The notes under the pieces are model-generated. The model was not told where the DNA came from and searched no databases. It saw only the letters and a list, made by a program, of their open reading frames with translations. From positions 1 to 50,745 of the forward strand of contig DASUFE010000125.1 of assembly GCA_036274675.1 (NCBI GenBank): a DNA stretch of 50,745 bases, read 5' to 3'. Below are positions 7,027-15,963 of the stretch, piece by piece. The first letter of the stretch is position 1; each line of letters opens with the position of its first letter. The DNA is from DASUFE01 sp036274675. Its GTDB lineage: Bacteria; Pseudomonadota; Gammaproteobacteria; HTCC5015. The translations under genes and the position numbers were made by a program.

Positions 7027-9900
7027 TCAGAAAGACGCCCCGATATTCAAATACCAGCGATCCTCGCCGCCCGCATCCTGTCCCCGAGCATAACCCACAT
7101 GCATATCCAGCGGCAGCATATATCCGATCACGACCTCGGTGCTGACTTCGACGCCGTTGCTGCTGAAATATTCTTGCGGCGCGCTGCCCTCATCCCAGGC
7201 GGCGCCGGTTTCATAGAACAGGCTGCCCGATATCTGCAGTATGCCGACCGGCGGCGCGGTGCCGGTACGCTCGACGGTGGCGATCGGGAAACGCCATTCA
7301 GCCGATCCCAGGCGCATGCGGCGGCCGCGCAGCGCGGCCAATCCTTCCGGATAGCCGCGCAAAGCATAGTTGCGCCGGTTGAAAATATTGTCGCGATCAA
7401 GCACGCCCTCCTCGCCGCCGAGCTCGAACGGAGCCGGGTGATCCGTGCCCCAGCCTTCGGCGATGCGCAACGCCGCCACGTTGCGCGCCCCCAGCGAAAT
7501 GAACTCGCGCCAGTCCAGCGTGTAAACGTCGCCGCTGAAATCGCCGCCGAGAGTGTCGCTGTCCTCGTATACCAGCCGCACCTGGCGTCCATCCTCGGGG
7601 CTTACCGAGAACGGGAATATCCGTGAACTGTTGAAAACCAGCCCCGCGCCCAGCAGCTTGTCTTCGGTATCCGGCCCGGGCGGCAGTAACTGCACATCCT
7701 CCAGATCATGCGTGCGGTCGCGGCCCGCATAAAAAAGCAGGTCGGTGCGGCTTTCATAACGGCTGAAGGGGATCCGGTAGATCGCTTCGAAGATATCGTG
7801 CGCGCGCGCGCGCGCCACCGGGTCGTTGGAAGGCTCGTCGTCGCCGTCGTCGATCAGGTCGACATCGGGGTCACGGATCAGGGCCAGCGCCAGGCGGTCG
7901 GAATAACTGTAGGCAATACTTCCGCTCAACGAATCCAGAGGCTCTTCATAGGCGATGGAGGCGCTGTAACGATGTATATCAAGCGCATCGACGCCGTCGG
8001 TTGTCACGCCAACCACGTAACCTTCCGCGTAGTATCCTAAAACCGGCAGCCACCAGCGCGGACGCAGACTGGGGAACGGGGAATAATCCCTGACCGGCAA
8101 TTCCGCGGGAACGGCATCGGCCACGGGTTCCGCCGCCGCTGCGGCCGGAGCCGTCCGTCGTGCGACCGCGGCGGCCTGGGCAGTCTGGTGATCGAGCGCG
8201 CGCGGCTTTTCAAGCAGGTAAAGGTTGTAACCGTCCTTGCCGTAACCGGAATAATACAGAACGCCGTCCTGCCCGTCGTAGGCCGGGTCGAAGGCACCGC
8301 CGGCCACGTTGGTCAGTTTCGTATGCTCGCCGCTCGCGATATCGTAAAGCCAGATATTGTAAATCCCGCCGCGCTCCGAGGTGTACACGATATGTTTGCC
8401 GTCGGCGGTGAATGAAGGCTGGCTTTGAATATCGTCGTCCGCCGTGAGCGCAGTCCAGCGACGCGTCGCCGCATCGAACAGTTGCAGATCCCAGCGGCCG
8501 TCGTGCCAGAGCGCGGCGACCATGCTGTCGTCCACCGGCGACCAATCCAGATAGGAAAGTATCTCGCGGGTGTCGCTGCTCCAGAGCACATCGAGCTTGC
8601 GACCGTCCGCGTCGAGCAGATGCAGCTCGCTGCCGCCGAGCTTGTCATGCACGGCGGCGATGCGGTCACCCCGCGAGTTCCAGGTGGCGAAGACATAACG
8701 TCCGCAAGTGGTCAGTCTCCGTAGGCGGTGCTTCCCGGGAGCGATACGGTAGATGTCGCTGTAAAGATTATAGTCGTCGCAGATTTCGGGCTGCGTCACC
8801 AGCAGCCCGGCTTGCGGGTTGAAATCGATCCTCGCCCCGTTGTGAACTTCGGCCACCGTCTCGGGCTCGCCGTCGGCCGCGTAATGCATGATCTTGGTCC
8901 GTGCGTAACCGGTGTTCTGCACATAATAAACTCCGCCGTCGCCGTGCTGCGGGCTGTCCAGGTGGAACCCCTCGGCGGTCAGAGCACGCCCCGCAACTTC
9001 GCCCTGTTGCCGGACGGCGTCGAGTTGCGGCCGGTAGCGCGCGTTCAGATAGGCTTCGTACTGGGCCCACAGGTCTTTGATGCCTATGCCGTAGACGCGG
9101 CTGGAGACGCCATTGAGGCGGAAGGGTATGAGGTTCCCGCTGTAACGGTCGATTTGCCGCCGCATGGCTTCCTCCCCATAGCGCGCCTTCACAAATTCGA
9201 AGAAATGTACGCCATAGGCGTAACGCGTGTGTCCGGCAGGCCATTCCCGGATCGGCAGGCTGACCTGTGACAGCGGTTTCAGGCCGTTCGCGACTTCGGT
9301 GCGCATTATCATGTTGAAAAAGCTGCTTTGGGCGCGGCCGTTGTCCTCGTCGGATTCATGGTAGGTGGCGTATCCCTCGATCAGCCAGGCGGGTTCGAAC
9401 AGGTTGGGGAAGAACAGCGGAAAGCGTCCGAAAACGCTCCGGGCTCCGCTCCAGAAACCGCTTACCTTGTCCAGGTGGAGGATATGAGCGTATTCGTGAG
9501 TGATTAACAATTTCAGCCAGTCGTCGAAATCCTCCAGCGAATCGAGCTCGCGCGGAGGCGCGATGTAGAGCAGGCTTCTGTTGTAAGGCACGGGAGTTGT
9601 CAGGCCATTGGGGCTGTCAACTTCGTCACTCAACGCTATTTCCGTCTTGTCCCGCGGCTGCCAGCCGGCGCGGCCAATCAGAGGGCTCAGCCCGGCATGC
9701 ACCTCTTCGGCGATAGCGGCGGTGCGTTGCGCAAGCGACTCGGCGCCGCCGGGAAAGTGAATCAGGAAATGCGCGCTTTCCAGCGTGTACCAGTCCAGGC
9801 CCGGATCGACTGCGTGCGCGGCGGCGCCCGGGAACAGGCACACTATAAAAAATACGAATCTATATCGGGCCACTTTCGCAGTGGCAGCCCTTTTACACAC
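7027..9900 (-). CDS. Exported zinc-protease/propeller/beta-barrel protein
   Basis: Large exported protein of 957 residues with a GTG start. An AGAGGA ribosome site lies 7 bases upstream and a signal peptide ends at about AAAHA/VD. Three parts are visible. (1) Residues about 35-300 form a gluzincin-like peptidase with HEYAH (135-139) and the third zinc ligand Glu175 in WLIEGYA. (2) Residues about 310-590 show TolB-like WD/YWTD strands (SQPSFTADGKHIVYTSERGGIYNIWLYDI). (3) Residues about 620-957 are amphipathic strands ending in NIGASF, as in Omp85/surface-antigen barrels, with a conserved RRNYALRGYPEGL. It is the last gene of a minus-strand operon whose other members are also exported. The likely site is the outer membrane. 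Substrate is unknown. Confidence 0.75.
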   Translation of the reverse strand: MCKRAATAKVARYRFVFFIVCLFPGAAAHAVDPGLDWYTLESAHFLIHFPGGAESLAQRTAAIAEEVHAGLSPLIGRAGWQPRDKTEIALSDEVDSPNGLTTPVPYNRSLLYIAPPRELDSLEDFDDWLKLLITHEYAHILHLDKVSGFWSGARSVFGRFPLFFPNLFEPAWLIEGYATYHESDEDNGRAQSSFFNMIMRTEVANGLKPLSQVSLPIREWPAGHTRYAYGVHFFEFVKARYGEEAMRRQIDRYSGNLIPFRLNGVSSRVYGIGIKDLWAQYEAYLNARYRPQLDAVRQQGEVAGRALTAEGFHLDSPQHGDGGVYYVQNTGYARTKIMHYAADGEPETVAEVHNGARIDFNPQAGLLVTQPEICDDYNLYSDIYRIAPGKHRLRRLTTCGRYVFATWNSRGDRIAAVHDKLGGSELHLLDADGRKLDVLWSSDTREILSYLDWSPVDDSMVAALWHDGRWDLQLFDAATRRWTALTADDDIQSQPSFTADGKHIVYTSERGGIYNIWLYDIASGEHTKLTNVAGGAFDPAYDGQDGVLYYSGYGKDGYNLYLLEKPRALDHQTAQAAAVARRTAPAAAAAEPVADAVPAELPVRDYSPFPSLRPRWWLPVLGYYAEGYVVGVTTDGVDALDIHRYSASIAYEEPLDSLSGSIAYSYSDRLALALIRDPDVDLIDDGDDEPSNDPVARARAHDIFEAIYRIPFSRYESRTDLLFYAGRDRTHDLEDVQLLPPGPDTEDKLLGAGLVFNSSRIFPFSVSPEDGRQVRLVYEDSDTLGGDFSGDVYTLDWREFISLGARNVAALRIAEGWGTDHPAPFELGGEEGVLDRDNIFNRRNYALRGYPEGLAALRGRRMRLGSAEWRFPIATVERTGTAPPVGILQISGSLFYETGAAWDEGSAPQEYFSSNGVEVSTEVVIGYMLPLDMHVGYARGQDAGGEDRWYLNIGASF

Positions 9901-9934
9901 GGTTATATCCTCTATTTAGCCCGGGAATGCGATT

Positions 9935-10633
9935 TCAGAATTCGAACAAAAGCCCGAACATCGTGCTGTCCCCGCCCAGCTCCACGCCCTGGAGTTCGGC
10001 GCTGTAGGAAAGTTTCTCTATGAACAGGTAGGTGTTTTCAACGCCTTCCTCCTCGAAACCCGCGGCATTGCCCGGATCGATACCGTCGAGGAGAAACTGC
10101 AGGCCGTAGCGGGTATGATCGCCGTCGGCGTGGCCGCGCACGCTGCTTTGGTTATCGATTTCCTGCCGGTAGTAGACGCGGCTTAACCCGCCGCCGGCAT
10201 AGGGCACGACCCATTGGTTTTCGAAAAAGACGCCGCGCAGCATCACGTAAAGGTGCGCGGGGTACATGTGGAAATCCACCTCGCCGCCGAAGGCGCCATT
10301 CGGCAAGGTGCCGACACCCTTGTCCTCGATGTAATCGATCGCGAGCCCGACTTCGACCTGACGCAGAAACTTCCAGGCCAGCGACAGGCCGAGCACATCC
10401 GCTTTCGTATCGCCGTAATAGGTTGCCCATTCCTCGAGTTCAGGTTCGAAGCGGCCGGTCCTGACTTCCGCGCTCCAGTGCGAGTGGTTCAGGTTGACGT
10501 CAGGACTCGTCTGAGCGGCGCCTTCTTCCTGGGCAGCGGCCGGGAGAGCACTCATGGCGCACAGGAGCAGCGCGGCCAGCCGGAAACCCCGGTCATATGA
10601 AAGAGGCAGTGCAAGGATCGTCGGCTTGTGCAT
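9935..10633 (-). CDS. Outer-membrane beta-barrel protein
   Basis: Exported protein of 232 residues with signal peptide ending SALPAAAQ (about 35). The mature part is a series of alternating amphipathic strands (VRTGRFEPELEEWATYYG, VGLAIDYIEDKG, FHMYPAHLYVMLRGVFF, VPYAGGGLSRVYY). It ends in the terminal Phe (LLFEF) that the BAM machinery recognises. The length fits an 8-stranded barrel of the OmpW/OmpX kind, but no specific family motif is certain. It starts 3 bp after the stop of the beta-helix protein gene and ends 34 bp before the protease/propeller gene. The three are almost certainly co-transcribed and may form a surface assembly. Confidence 0.7.
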   Translation of the reverse strand: MHKPTILALPLSYDRGFRLAALLLCAMSALPAAAQEEGAAQTSPDVNLNHSHWSAEVRTGRFEPELEEWATYYGDTKADVLGLSLAWKFLRQVEVGLAIDYIEDKGVGTLPNGAFGGEVDFHMYPAHLYVMLRGVFFENQWVVPYAGGGLSRVYYRQEIDNQSSVRGHADGDHTRYGLQFLLDGIDPGNAAGFEEEGVENTYLFIEKLSYSAELQGVELGGDSTMFGLLFEF

Positions 10634-10636
10634 GCG

Positions 10637-12409
10637 TTAATATCCCGGGCTCGGTTGTTCGGTACGCTTGATTTTTCTTCTCAATGCCATTCCCGCCGGC
10701 GCGCCCAAAATCGGCACGAGCGCGTACAGCGCCCACTGGACATGCATCATCAGCCAGGCGATGCCGATCAGCGGCAGCAGAAACCAGCGTACTAGCGCAC
10801 GCAACGTCTCATGCTGCGTAATAAACGCCGCCGCGGCGGGACTGTGCCGGTAATACCAGCGCACAAAAGCGTGACCCGCCGGATTGGTCAGCAGGAAACG
10901 GTCGCGAAAATCCCGCAGCAGCTGCACCTTTGGATGCGAGATGTGGCCGTAAGCCGCGGTGGCGATGAAACAACCTTCGCCCTGGTCGGACAGCGCGGGG
11001 AAAGGCTCGATTTCCTCGGGAGTGGCGATCTCTTCGTTCGAGGGCGTACCCGCCTGAGCCGGGCCGACCTTGACGGAACGCTCGGGCGAAAGCTTGCTCT
11101 CGGTTTCTTCAATATCGGGGCTGCCATCCGCCAGCGGAGTGCCCAGGACGCTGACGGCGAAAAAGTAAGTGGTCTGGCTGAGCGCCGAGACCCTTACATG
11201 ATAAGCGGTGCCGTTCTCCAGATTGCTCAGCTCAAAGCTGGTGACGTCGCCGTCCACGTCGATCCGGTTTTCATCGGCCGCGGCGATCCCGTATTCGACC
11301 CGGTAGCCGGTGGCCCCATCCACCGCAGACCAGTGGAGGTCGAGTGAGTGGTTGCTGGGCGCCGGCTTCTCCAGCTCCGGAGCAGCCAACACATCCGGGG
11401 TCGCAAGCAAATTGAACAGGGTGACACTGGAAGCGGTACCGTCGCCGACCTCGAAGGGCGAGACCAGGGGGGAACCGCTGGAGGCGGCATCCTCCGCGTC
11501 GTCCCCATCATAGGGGTTACCGGACTTATCGGAATCATAATGAATGCGGTAATCCGTAGTGAGGTAAGAAAGGTTTTTGTCCCATTTCAGCGTGACATCG
11601 AACCGGCCGGCAGTGGCCGAAGGATTGACGTCGGCCGTGGGTTTGCCGACGGGGAACGAAACGACATCGGTCTCGGGTCCGCCGTAGGCGCCTGCGTCCG
11701 GAATGCCGCCCGTACTGAATGCATCATCAGTATTGTCCAGGGGATCGCCGAAATCTTTGCAGCCCGAACCGTCACGCAGATGAAAGTCGGAGCGGGAAAC
11801 GTCCGCGAACGAAAAGTTCGCGGTACAGTTGAATGACATATTCGCATCGCCGCCGGCCCCGCCATCGGTCACAACGTCCGAGCTATTCGCGGAAAAAATA
11901 TTGTTCTTGATTACCGAAGCGTCGGTATCTCGATTAATGGCGACGTTATTGCCGCGAAATGTATTGTGGCGGATATCGGCGACGGATACGTCATCGATGC
12001 TGATCGCGGTGGCCGCGCTGCCGAGGGCGAACACGTTATTGTGTATGTTGATCTCGTTGGTGCTGCCGATAATCGCGATTCCGGTAGTGCCCCCGCTGAA
12101 CGTAAGGTTGCGGATGGTGACCTTTTCCTTATTGTTGATTTCCATTACGGTCCCGCTGTCGGCCCGTACGAAAGTGCGCGCCGTTTCATCACCGCGCAGC
12201 TCAATATCGGTTTTCAGCTGCAGATTTTCGTTATAGGTGCCCGGCTCGATCTCGATACGGTCGCCCGCTTGCGCGGCCGTAATGGCGGCCTGAATGGTTG
12301 GGAAATCATCGGGTACTTTATGGATGGCGGCCCATGCCGGTGCGCTGCCTGTCAGCACGGCCAGCAGGCAGACACCGATATATTCAATTTTGACGAGGTG
12401 GACGCACAT
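10637..12409 (-). CDS. Secreted parallel beta-helix protein with CFI-box C-terminus
   Basis: Exported protein of 590 residues with signal peptide ending APAWA/AIHKV. Residues about 30-250 are a right-handed beta-helix of the NosD/pectate-lyase type (IQAAITAAQAGDRIEIEPGTY, then ladders such as VTIRNLTF and INIHNNVF). Residues about 260-430 hold fibronectin-III-like segments (DLHWSAVDGATGYRVEYG). From about 480 comes the CFI-box: CFIATAAYG, LLRDFRDRFL and a YYRHSPAAAAFI block, then two hydrophobic segments and a basic tail. CFI-box domains occur at the C-terminus of exported proteins and are thought to be anchoring or sorting modules. It is the first gene of the three-gene operon. A strong AGGAGG lies about 16 bases upstream of the ATG. 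Confidence 0.78.
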   Translation of the reverse strand: MCVHLVKIEYIGVCLLAVLTGSAPAWAAIHKVPDDFPTIQAAITAAQAGDRIEIEPGTYNENLQLKTDIELRGDETARTFVRADSGTVMEINNKEKVTIRNLTFSGGTTGIAIIGSTNEINIHNNVFALGSAATAISIDDVSVADIRHNTFRGNNVAINRDTDASVIKNNIFSANSSDVVTDGGAGGDANMSFNCTANFSFADVSRSDFHLRDGSGCKDFGDPLDNTDDAFSTGGIPDAGAYGGPETDVVSFPVGKPTADVNPSATAGRFDVTLKWDKNLSYLTTDYRIHYDSDKSGNPYDGDDAEDAASSGSPLVSPFEVGDGTASSVTLFNLLATPDVLAAPELEKPAPSNHSLDLHWSAVDGATGYRVEYGIAAADENRIDVDGDVTSFELSNLENGTAYHVRVSALSQTTYFFAVSVLGTPLADGSPDIEETESKLSPERSVKVGPAQAGTPSNEEIATPEEIEPFPALSDQGEGCFIATAAYGHISHPKVQLLRDFRDRFLLTNPAGHAFVRWYYRHSPAAAAFITQHETLRALVRWFLLPLIGIAWLMMHVQWALYALVPILGAPAGMALRRKIKRTEQPSPGY

Positions 12410-12573
12410 AGTAATGAGGACGACTCCTCCTTAAATGACAGGGGAATTCTAGCATAAGCCCCCGGCAATCCTGCCGCCATTGATGAATTGAACTACACTA
12501 ATCCACAAATTACCTGGAGCCCAAAGCGGGCGCAAAAGACCCGGCCACCCGGTGGTTTGCTGAGCTCAAACAC
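12410..12573. promoter_or_regulatory. Divergent intergenic region
   Basis: 164 bp separating the minus-strand exported-protein operon from the plus-strand gene at 12574, so promoters for both should lie here. I could not pick convincing -35/-10 pairs. The AGGAGG at 12424-12430 (minus strand) is the clearest signal. Confidence 0.35.
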
Positions 12574-13239
12574 ATGAAGATACGGAAAATTCTCAACTCA
12601 CTCCTCGTATTCGGCTTCGTGCTGGCAGTGTTGGTGGTGGCGCGCCTGGTTATCGAAAGAGCCGATCAAGGGGTATTGCGGCAAGCCAGGATGAATACCC
12701 ATTCAACCGGCACCGAGTCTATAACCACCTATGGTATGGAGGATGGCGCGCTGTCCGGCCGCGTCAGCGCGCTTGGGATCGGGGCGGATCCAGCGGCGCG
12801 CAACGTCTTGCAGGCGCGGTTCAAGGCCGTATTAAACAACGGCCTCCGGCGGCCGGTGCAGATCAGGGGTATGCGCGCGGTTACCCGCGGCGGGAAAAGC
12901 CTGCGGCAATTCGATTTTTCCTTTGAGAAGGCCGTGCTGGCGCCGGGACAGGATTACGCCTTTTCCGGAGCCGGCGCGGCCGACGCGGAATTCTTCAACG
13001 AGATTGTCCGCAACTACGATATGGCGCTGCGGGTGCAGACGGATATCGGCGAGCTCGAACTGCCGCTGTTCATTTATACGCTGGAAGTGGAGACCGCATT
13101 GGCGGCGGGCCTGCTCAAGACCAATCAGGTCAGCCTCGGCGAGGCGCAGGGCATCATCCATTTCCTGAACTGCGAACAAGCCAGCGCCGACCGGGTGTGC
13201 GAACCGGCGCTTAAACAAATGGAAACGGGGGGCTTTTAA
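12574..13239 (+). CDS. Membrane-anchored protein of unknown function
   Basis: Protein of 221 residues with a single N-terminal hydrophobic segment (about 8-26, LNSLLVFGFVLAVLVVARL) after a basic start, which could be a signal anchor. The rest is soluble and probably periplasmic. There are two Cys near the C-terminus (LNCEQASADRVCEPALK) that could form a disulfide. I recognise no family. The middle (VQIRGMRAVTRGGKSLRQFDFSFEKAVLAPGQDYAF) has the look of an immunoglobulin-like or DUF3426-like strand pattern, which is a guess. It is followed 83 bp later by the propeller lipoprotein gene on the same strand. Confidence 0.6.
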   Translation: MKIRKILNSLLVFGFVLAVLVVARLVIERADQGVLRQARMNTHSTGTESITTYGMEDGALSGRVSALGIGADPAARNVLQARFKAVLNNGLRRPVQIRGMRAVTRGGKSLRQFDFSFEKAVLAPGQDYAFSGAGAADAEFFNEIVRNYDMALRVQTDIGELELPLFIYTLEVETALAAGLLKTNQVSLGEAQGIIHFLNCEQASADRVCEPALKQMETGGF

Positions 13240-13322
13240 AACATTTTGCTATTTGTATTTTTAATAACTCGTCTTAACGTAGTTACACCTATTCGGGCTA
13301 AAATCTTCCAGGGAGTATCGCC

Positions 13323-15452
13323 ATGTCGTTATTCAAATCGGCCGTGAAACGCGGCTGTTCCGTTTTTCTGCTTATTTGCACCGTCGGTTTGGCGGCCTGC
13401 GACAGCGGTGGAGGGGGCGCAGACGAAGAAGACCGGGATACTGCCGGCCCGAGCATGAAAGTCTTTTTCCCGCCGCGCTATTCGATTACGAACGGCGATA
13501 CCGTCACTATATATGGCACCGCTTCGGATGAGTCCGATGTGGACTCCGTGGAAGTGGACGGAACACCCGCGGACACCTCCGATGATTTCGCCAACTGGCA
13601 AATCACGCTGACCCTGTCGAATGGCACCAACGAAATCGATATTAACGCCAGTGACAGCAAGGATAATCGCACCACGACCACGCTGACCATCCGCAAGAAC
13701 GTCCTGCTGGCGTCTCCGGAGCGGCTCGCGATCGATAGCGCCAATGACAGGGCGCTGGTGACGGACGATGCGCAGCGAGCGGTTATCGCGATCGATCTGA
13801 GTACCGGCGAAAGAAACGTTTTGTCGGGCCCCAACATTCCGGACGGGCTCAATCCTTTCGCCTTCCCTTTCGAAATCGCGGTGGATTCCGCAAATAGCCG
13901 GGCTCTGGTGCTGGATGTAGACGCGGAAGCCGTGATCGCCGTGAACCTGGCCAACGGAGCCCGCACCGTACTTTCCAGCAATACCGTGCCGAACGCGACC
14001 AATCCGTTTTCAAATCCGAACGATATCGTCGTGGACGCGGCGAACAATAGTGCTCTGGTGGTCAACGGCTTCGGCACTCATGCCGTACTCAAAGTGGATT
14101 TGACGACCGGCGCGCGTACCGTCCTGACTGACGCCACCACTCCGGATTCTGATGATCCGCTGGGCAACCCCTTCGCCATCGCTCTGGACGGCGCGCACAA
14201 CCGGGCCCTGGTAATGGAGGCTTTTAAAGTTACCGCCGTCGATCTGACCACCGGCGAAAGAGCGATATTGTCCGATTCTTTCGCTGATCCGAATTACGCT
14301 TGGTCCGGGGATGTTGCCGCGGATTTGGACCATAACCGATTGCTTAGCGTCCACATGCAGGACCGGACCGTTCTCGCCGAGAGCATGGCCGACGGTACGC
14401 GCAGTGTTTTCGCCAATCTTCCGTCCTCGCTGACCAGCGCTTCGGGAATCGCGATAGACAGTCTCAGGAACCGTGCGCTGGTGGTCGATTTCGATATCGG
14501 GGCGATCGCGTCGGTCGGCTTGGGGACCGGCCAATCGAGCGTGTTATGGAGCAGCAGCACGCCCAACACCTCACATGCCTTCAAGTTTCCGACCGGCATT
14601 GTCGTGGATTCGGCGCATGGCCGCGCCCTGGTCAGCGACCAAGACCGGGATGCGATAGTGGCCGTGAACCTGCGGACCGGAGAGCGCTCCATACTTTCCG
14701 ACGACACCAGGCCGAATGCTACGAATGAATTTGAAGAGCCGACGTGGATGGCTCTCGATACGGCGCATAACCGGGTGCTGGTTACCGACAGCGTTCTCGA
14801 TGCCGTCGTTGCCGTGAATCTGAATACCGGCGCCCGCAAAATCATGTCCGGCGCCGGCGTGCCGGATGGCACCAACGTTTTCGATGATCCGGTGGGAATA
14901 GTCATCGACAGCACCAACAACCGCGCCCTGGTAGTGGACAGGGTGCTGAATGCCATAATCGCCGTGAACCTGAATACAGGCGCCCGCACCATATTGTCGG
15001 ATGATGACGAGGCGGGGGATCCGTTCGTTACCCCGGTGGGAATCGCTCTGGACAGTGCAAACAACAGGGCTTTGGTCACCGAAGCTTTCCTTCCGGTGGG
15101 GGTTATAGCCGTGGATCTGACCACGGGCGCACGTACCCCGCTATCCACCGGCACGGTCCCCAATGCAGATACTCCTTTTGATTCGCCCGCTGGAATTATG
15201 GTTGACGCGGCGAACAACCGCGCACTGGTTACGGACATAGATCTGGATGCAATAGTGGCGGTGGACCTTGCCAGCGGCGCACGCACAATTTTATCCGGAC
15301 CGGTCACTCCCGATGTATCGAATCCGCTCGCTGATCCGCTGGGAATCGTCCTGGACAGCCGAAATCATCGGCTATTGGCGGTGGATGCGAGTCTGGAGGC
15401 GGTGGTGGCCGTTCAACCCGCCAACGGCGATCGGGTAATCTTTTCCAAATAA
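13323..15452 (+). CDS. Lipoprotein with Ig-like domain and long propeller repeats
   Basis: Lipoprotein of 709 residues. The start follows AGGGAG and a lipobox gives LAAC with Cys26. A Gly/Asp linker is followed by an Ig-like domain (about 45-125, ITNGDTVTIYGTASDESDVDSVEVDG), as often placed next to surface propellers. From about 135 to the end there are about a dozen repeats of 45-50 residues. Each has the form LDSANNRALVVD, then a short variable part, AIVAVNLNTGARTILS and a Pro/Asn-rich turn. These resemble NHL/YVTN/SMP-30 beta-propeller blades, probably forming two propellers. No catalytic residues are evident, so it may be a binding or scaffold protein on the outer membrane. Confidence 0.75.
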   Translation: MSLFKSAVKRGCSVFLLICTVGLAACDSGGGGADEEDRDTAGPSMKVFFPPRYSITNGDTVTIYGTASDESDVDSVEVDGTPADTSDDFANWQITLTLSNGTNEIDINASDSKDNRTTTTLTIRKNVLLASPERLAIDSANDRALVTDDAQRAVIAIDLSTGERNVLSGPNIPDGLNPFAFPFEIAVDSANSRALVLDVDAEAVIAVNLANGARTVLSSNTVPNATNPFSNPNDIVVDAANNSALVVNGFGTHAVLKVDLTTGARTVLTDATTPDSDDPLGNPFAIALDGAHNRALVMEAFKVTAVDLTTGERAILSDSFADPNYAWSGDVAADLDHNRLLSVHMQDRTVLAESMADGTRSVFANLPSSLTSASGIAIDSLRNRALVVDFDIGAIASVGLGTGQSSVLWSSSTPNTSHAFKFPTGIVVDSAHGRALVSDQDRDAIVAVNLRTGERSILSDDTRPNATNEFEEPTWMALDTAHNRVLVTDSVLDAVVAVNLNTGARKIMSGAGVPDGTNVFDDPVGIVIDSTNNRALVVDRVLNAIIAVNLNTGARTILSDDDEAGDPFVTPVGIALDSANNRALVTEAFLPVGVIAVDLTTGARTPLSTGTVPNADTPFDSPAGIMVDAANNRALVTDIDLDAIVAVDLASGARTILSGPVTPDVSNPLADPLGIVLDSRNHRLLAVDASLEAVVAVQPANGDRVIFSK

Positions 15453-15516
15453 AGCGCATGATTTCAATAGGCGCGCCTTTGCACTTTGTTAAAGGATGCG
15501 TATTAGGAATATCGAC

Positions 15517-15906
15517 ATGAATAAAGGATTGTCCTGCTGGAAATGCGGCGCGGAACTGAAAGGCGTGATCCTGCCGCTGTCGCGGCGCGAGCTATGCGCC
15601 GCCTGCGGGGCCGACCAGCACGTCTGCAAACTGTGCCGGCACTACGACCTTCGCGTCGCCGACATGTGCCGCGAGGATCGGGCTGAGCAGGTATCGGACA
15701 AGGAGCGCGCCAATTTCTGTGACTATTTCGATCCCATGCCGGGTGCGTACAAGCCGGCTCAAGCCGCGGGAGCTGCCGCCGCCCAGCGTCAGCTGGCGGA
15801 GCTGTTCGGTGAGTCGGCCGCTTCAGACAGCGGTCCCGCGGCCGATAAAGACAAAGCCCGGGCAGAGCTGGAAAAACTGTTCGGAGGGGACAAGTCCGGC
15901 AGGTAA
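15517..15906 (+). CDS. Small cysteine-rich zinc-ribbon protein
   Basis: Soluble protein of 129 residues. The ATG at 15517 has AGGA 8 bases upstream. An earlier ATG at 15496 lacks a ribosome site. Three cysteine clusters dominate the first 65 residues: CWKCG, then LCAACGADQHVCKLCRHYD, then MCREDRAEQVSDKERANFCDYF. They could bind one or two zinc ions. The C-terminal half is Ala-rich with two similar short helices ending LAELFG and LEKLFGG. No signal peptide. The function is unknown. It sits between the propeller lipoprotein and the DUF2167 gene in the same direction. Confidence 0.7.
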   Translation: MNKGLSCWKCGAELKGVILPLSRRELCAACGADQHVCKLCRHYDLRVADMCREDRAEQVSDKERANFCDYFDPMPGAYKPAQAAGAAAAQRQLAELFGESAASDSGPAADKDKARAELEKLFGGDKSGR

Positions 15907-15963
15907 AAACGCGCTTTAATCCGAGGGCTTATTCCGGCTTCAATTCTTAAACAGGGGGTATCT

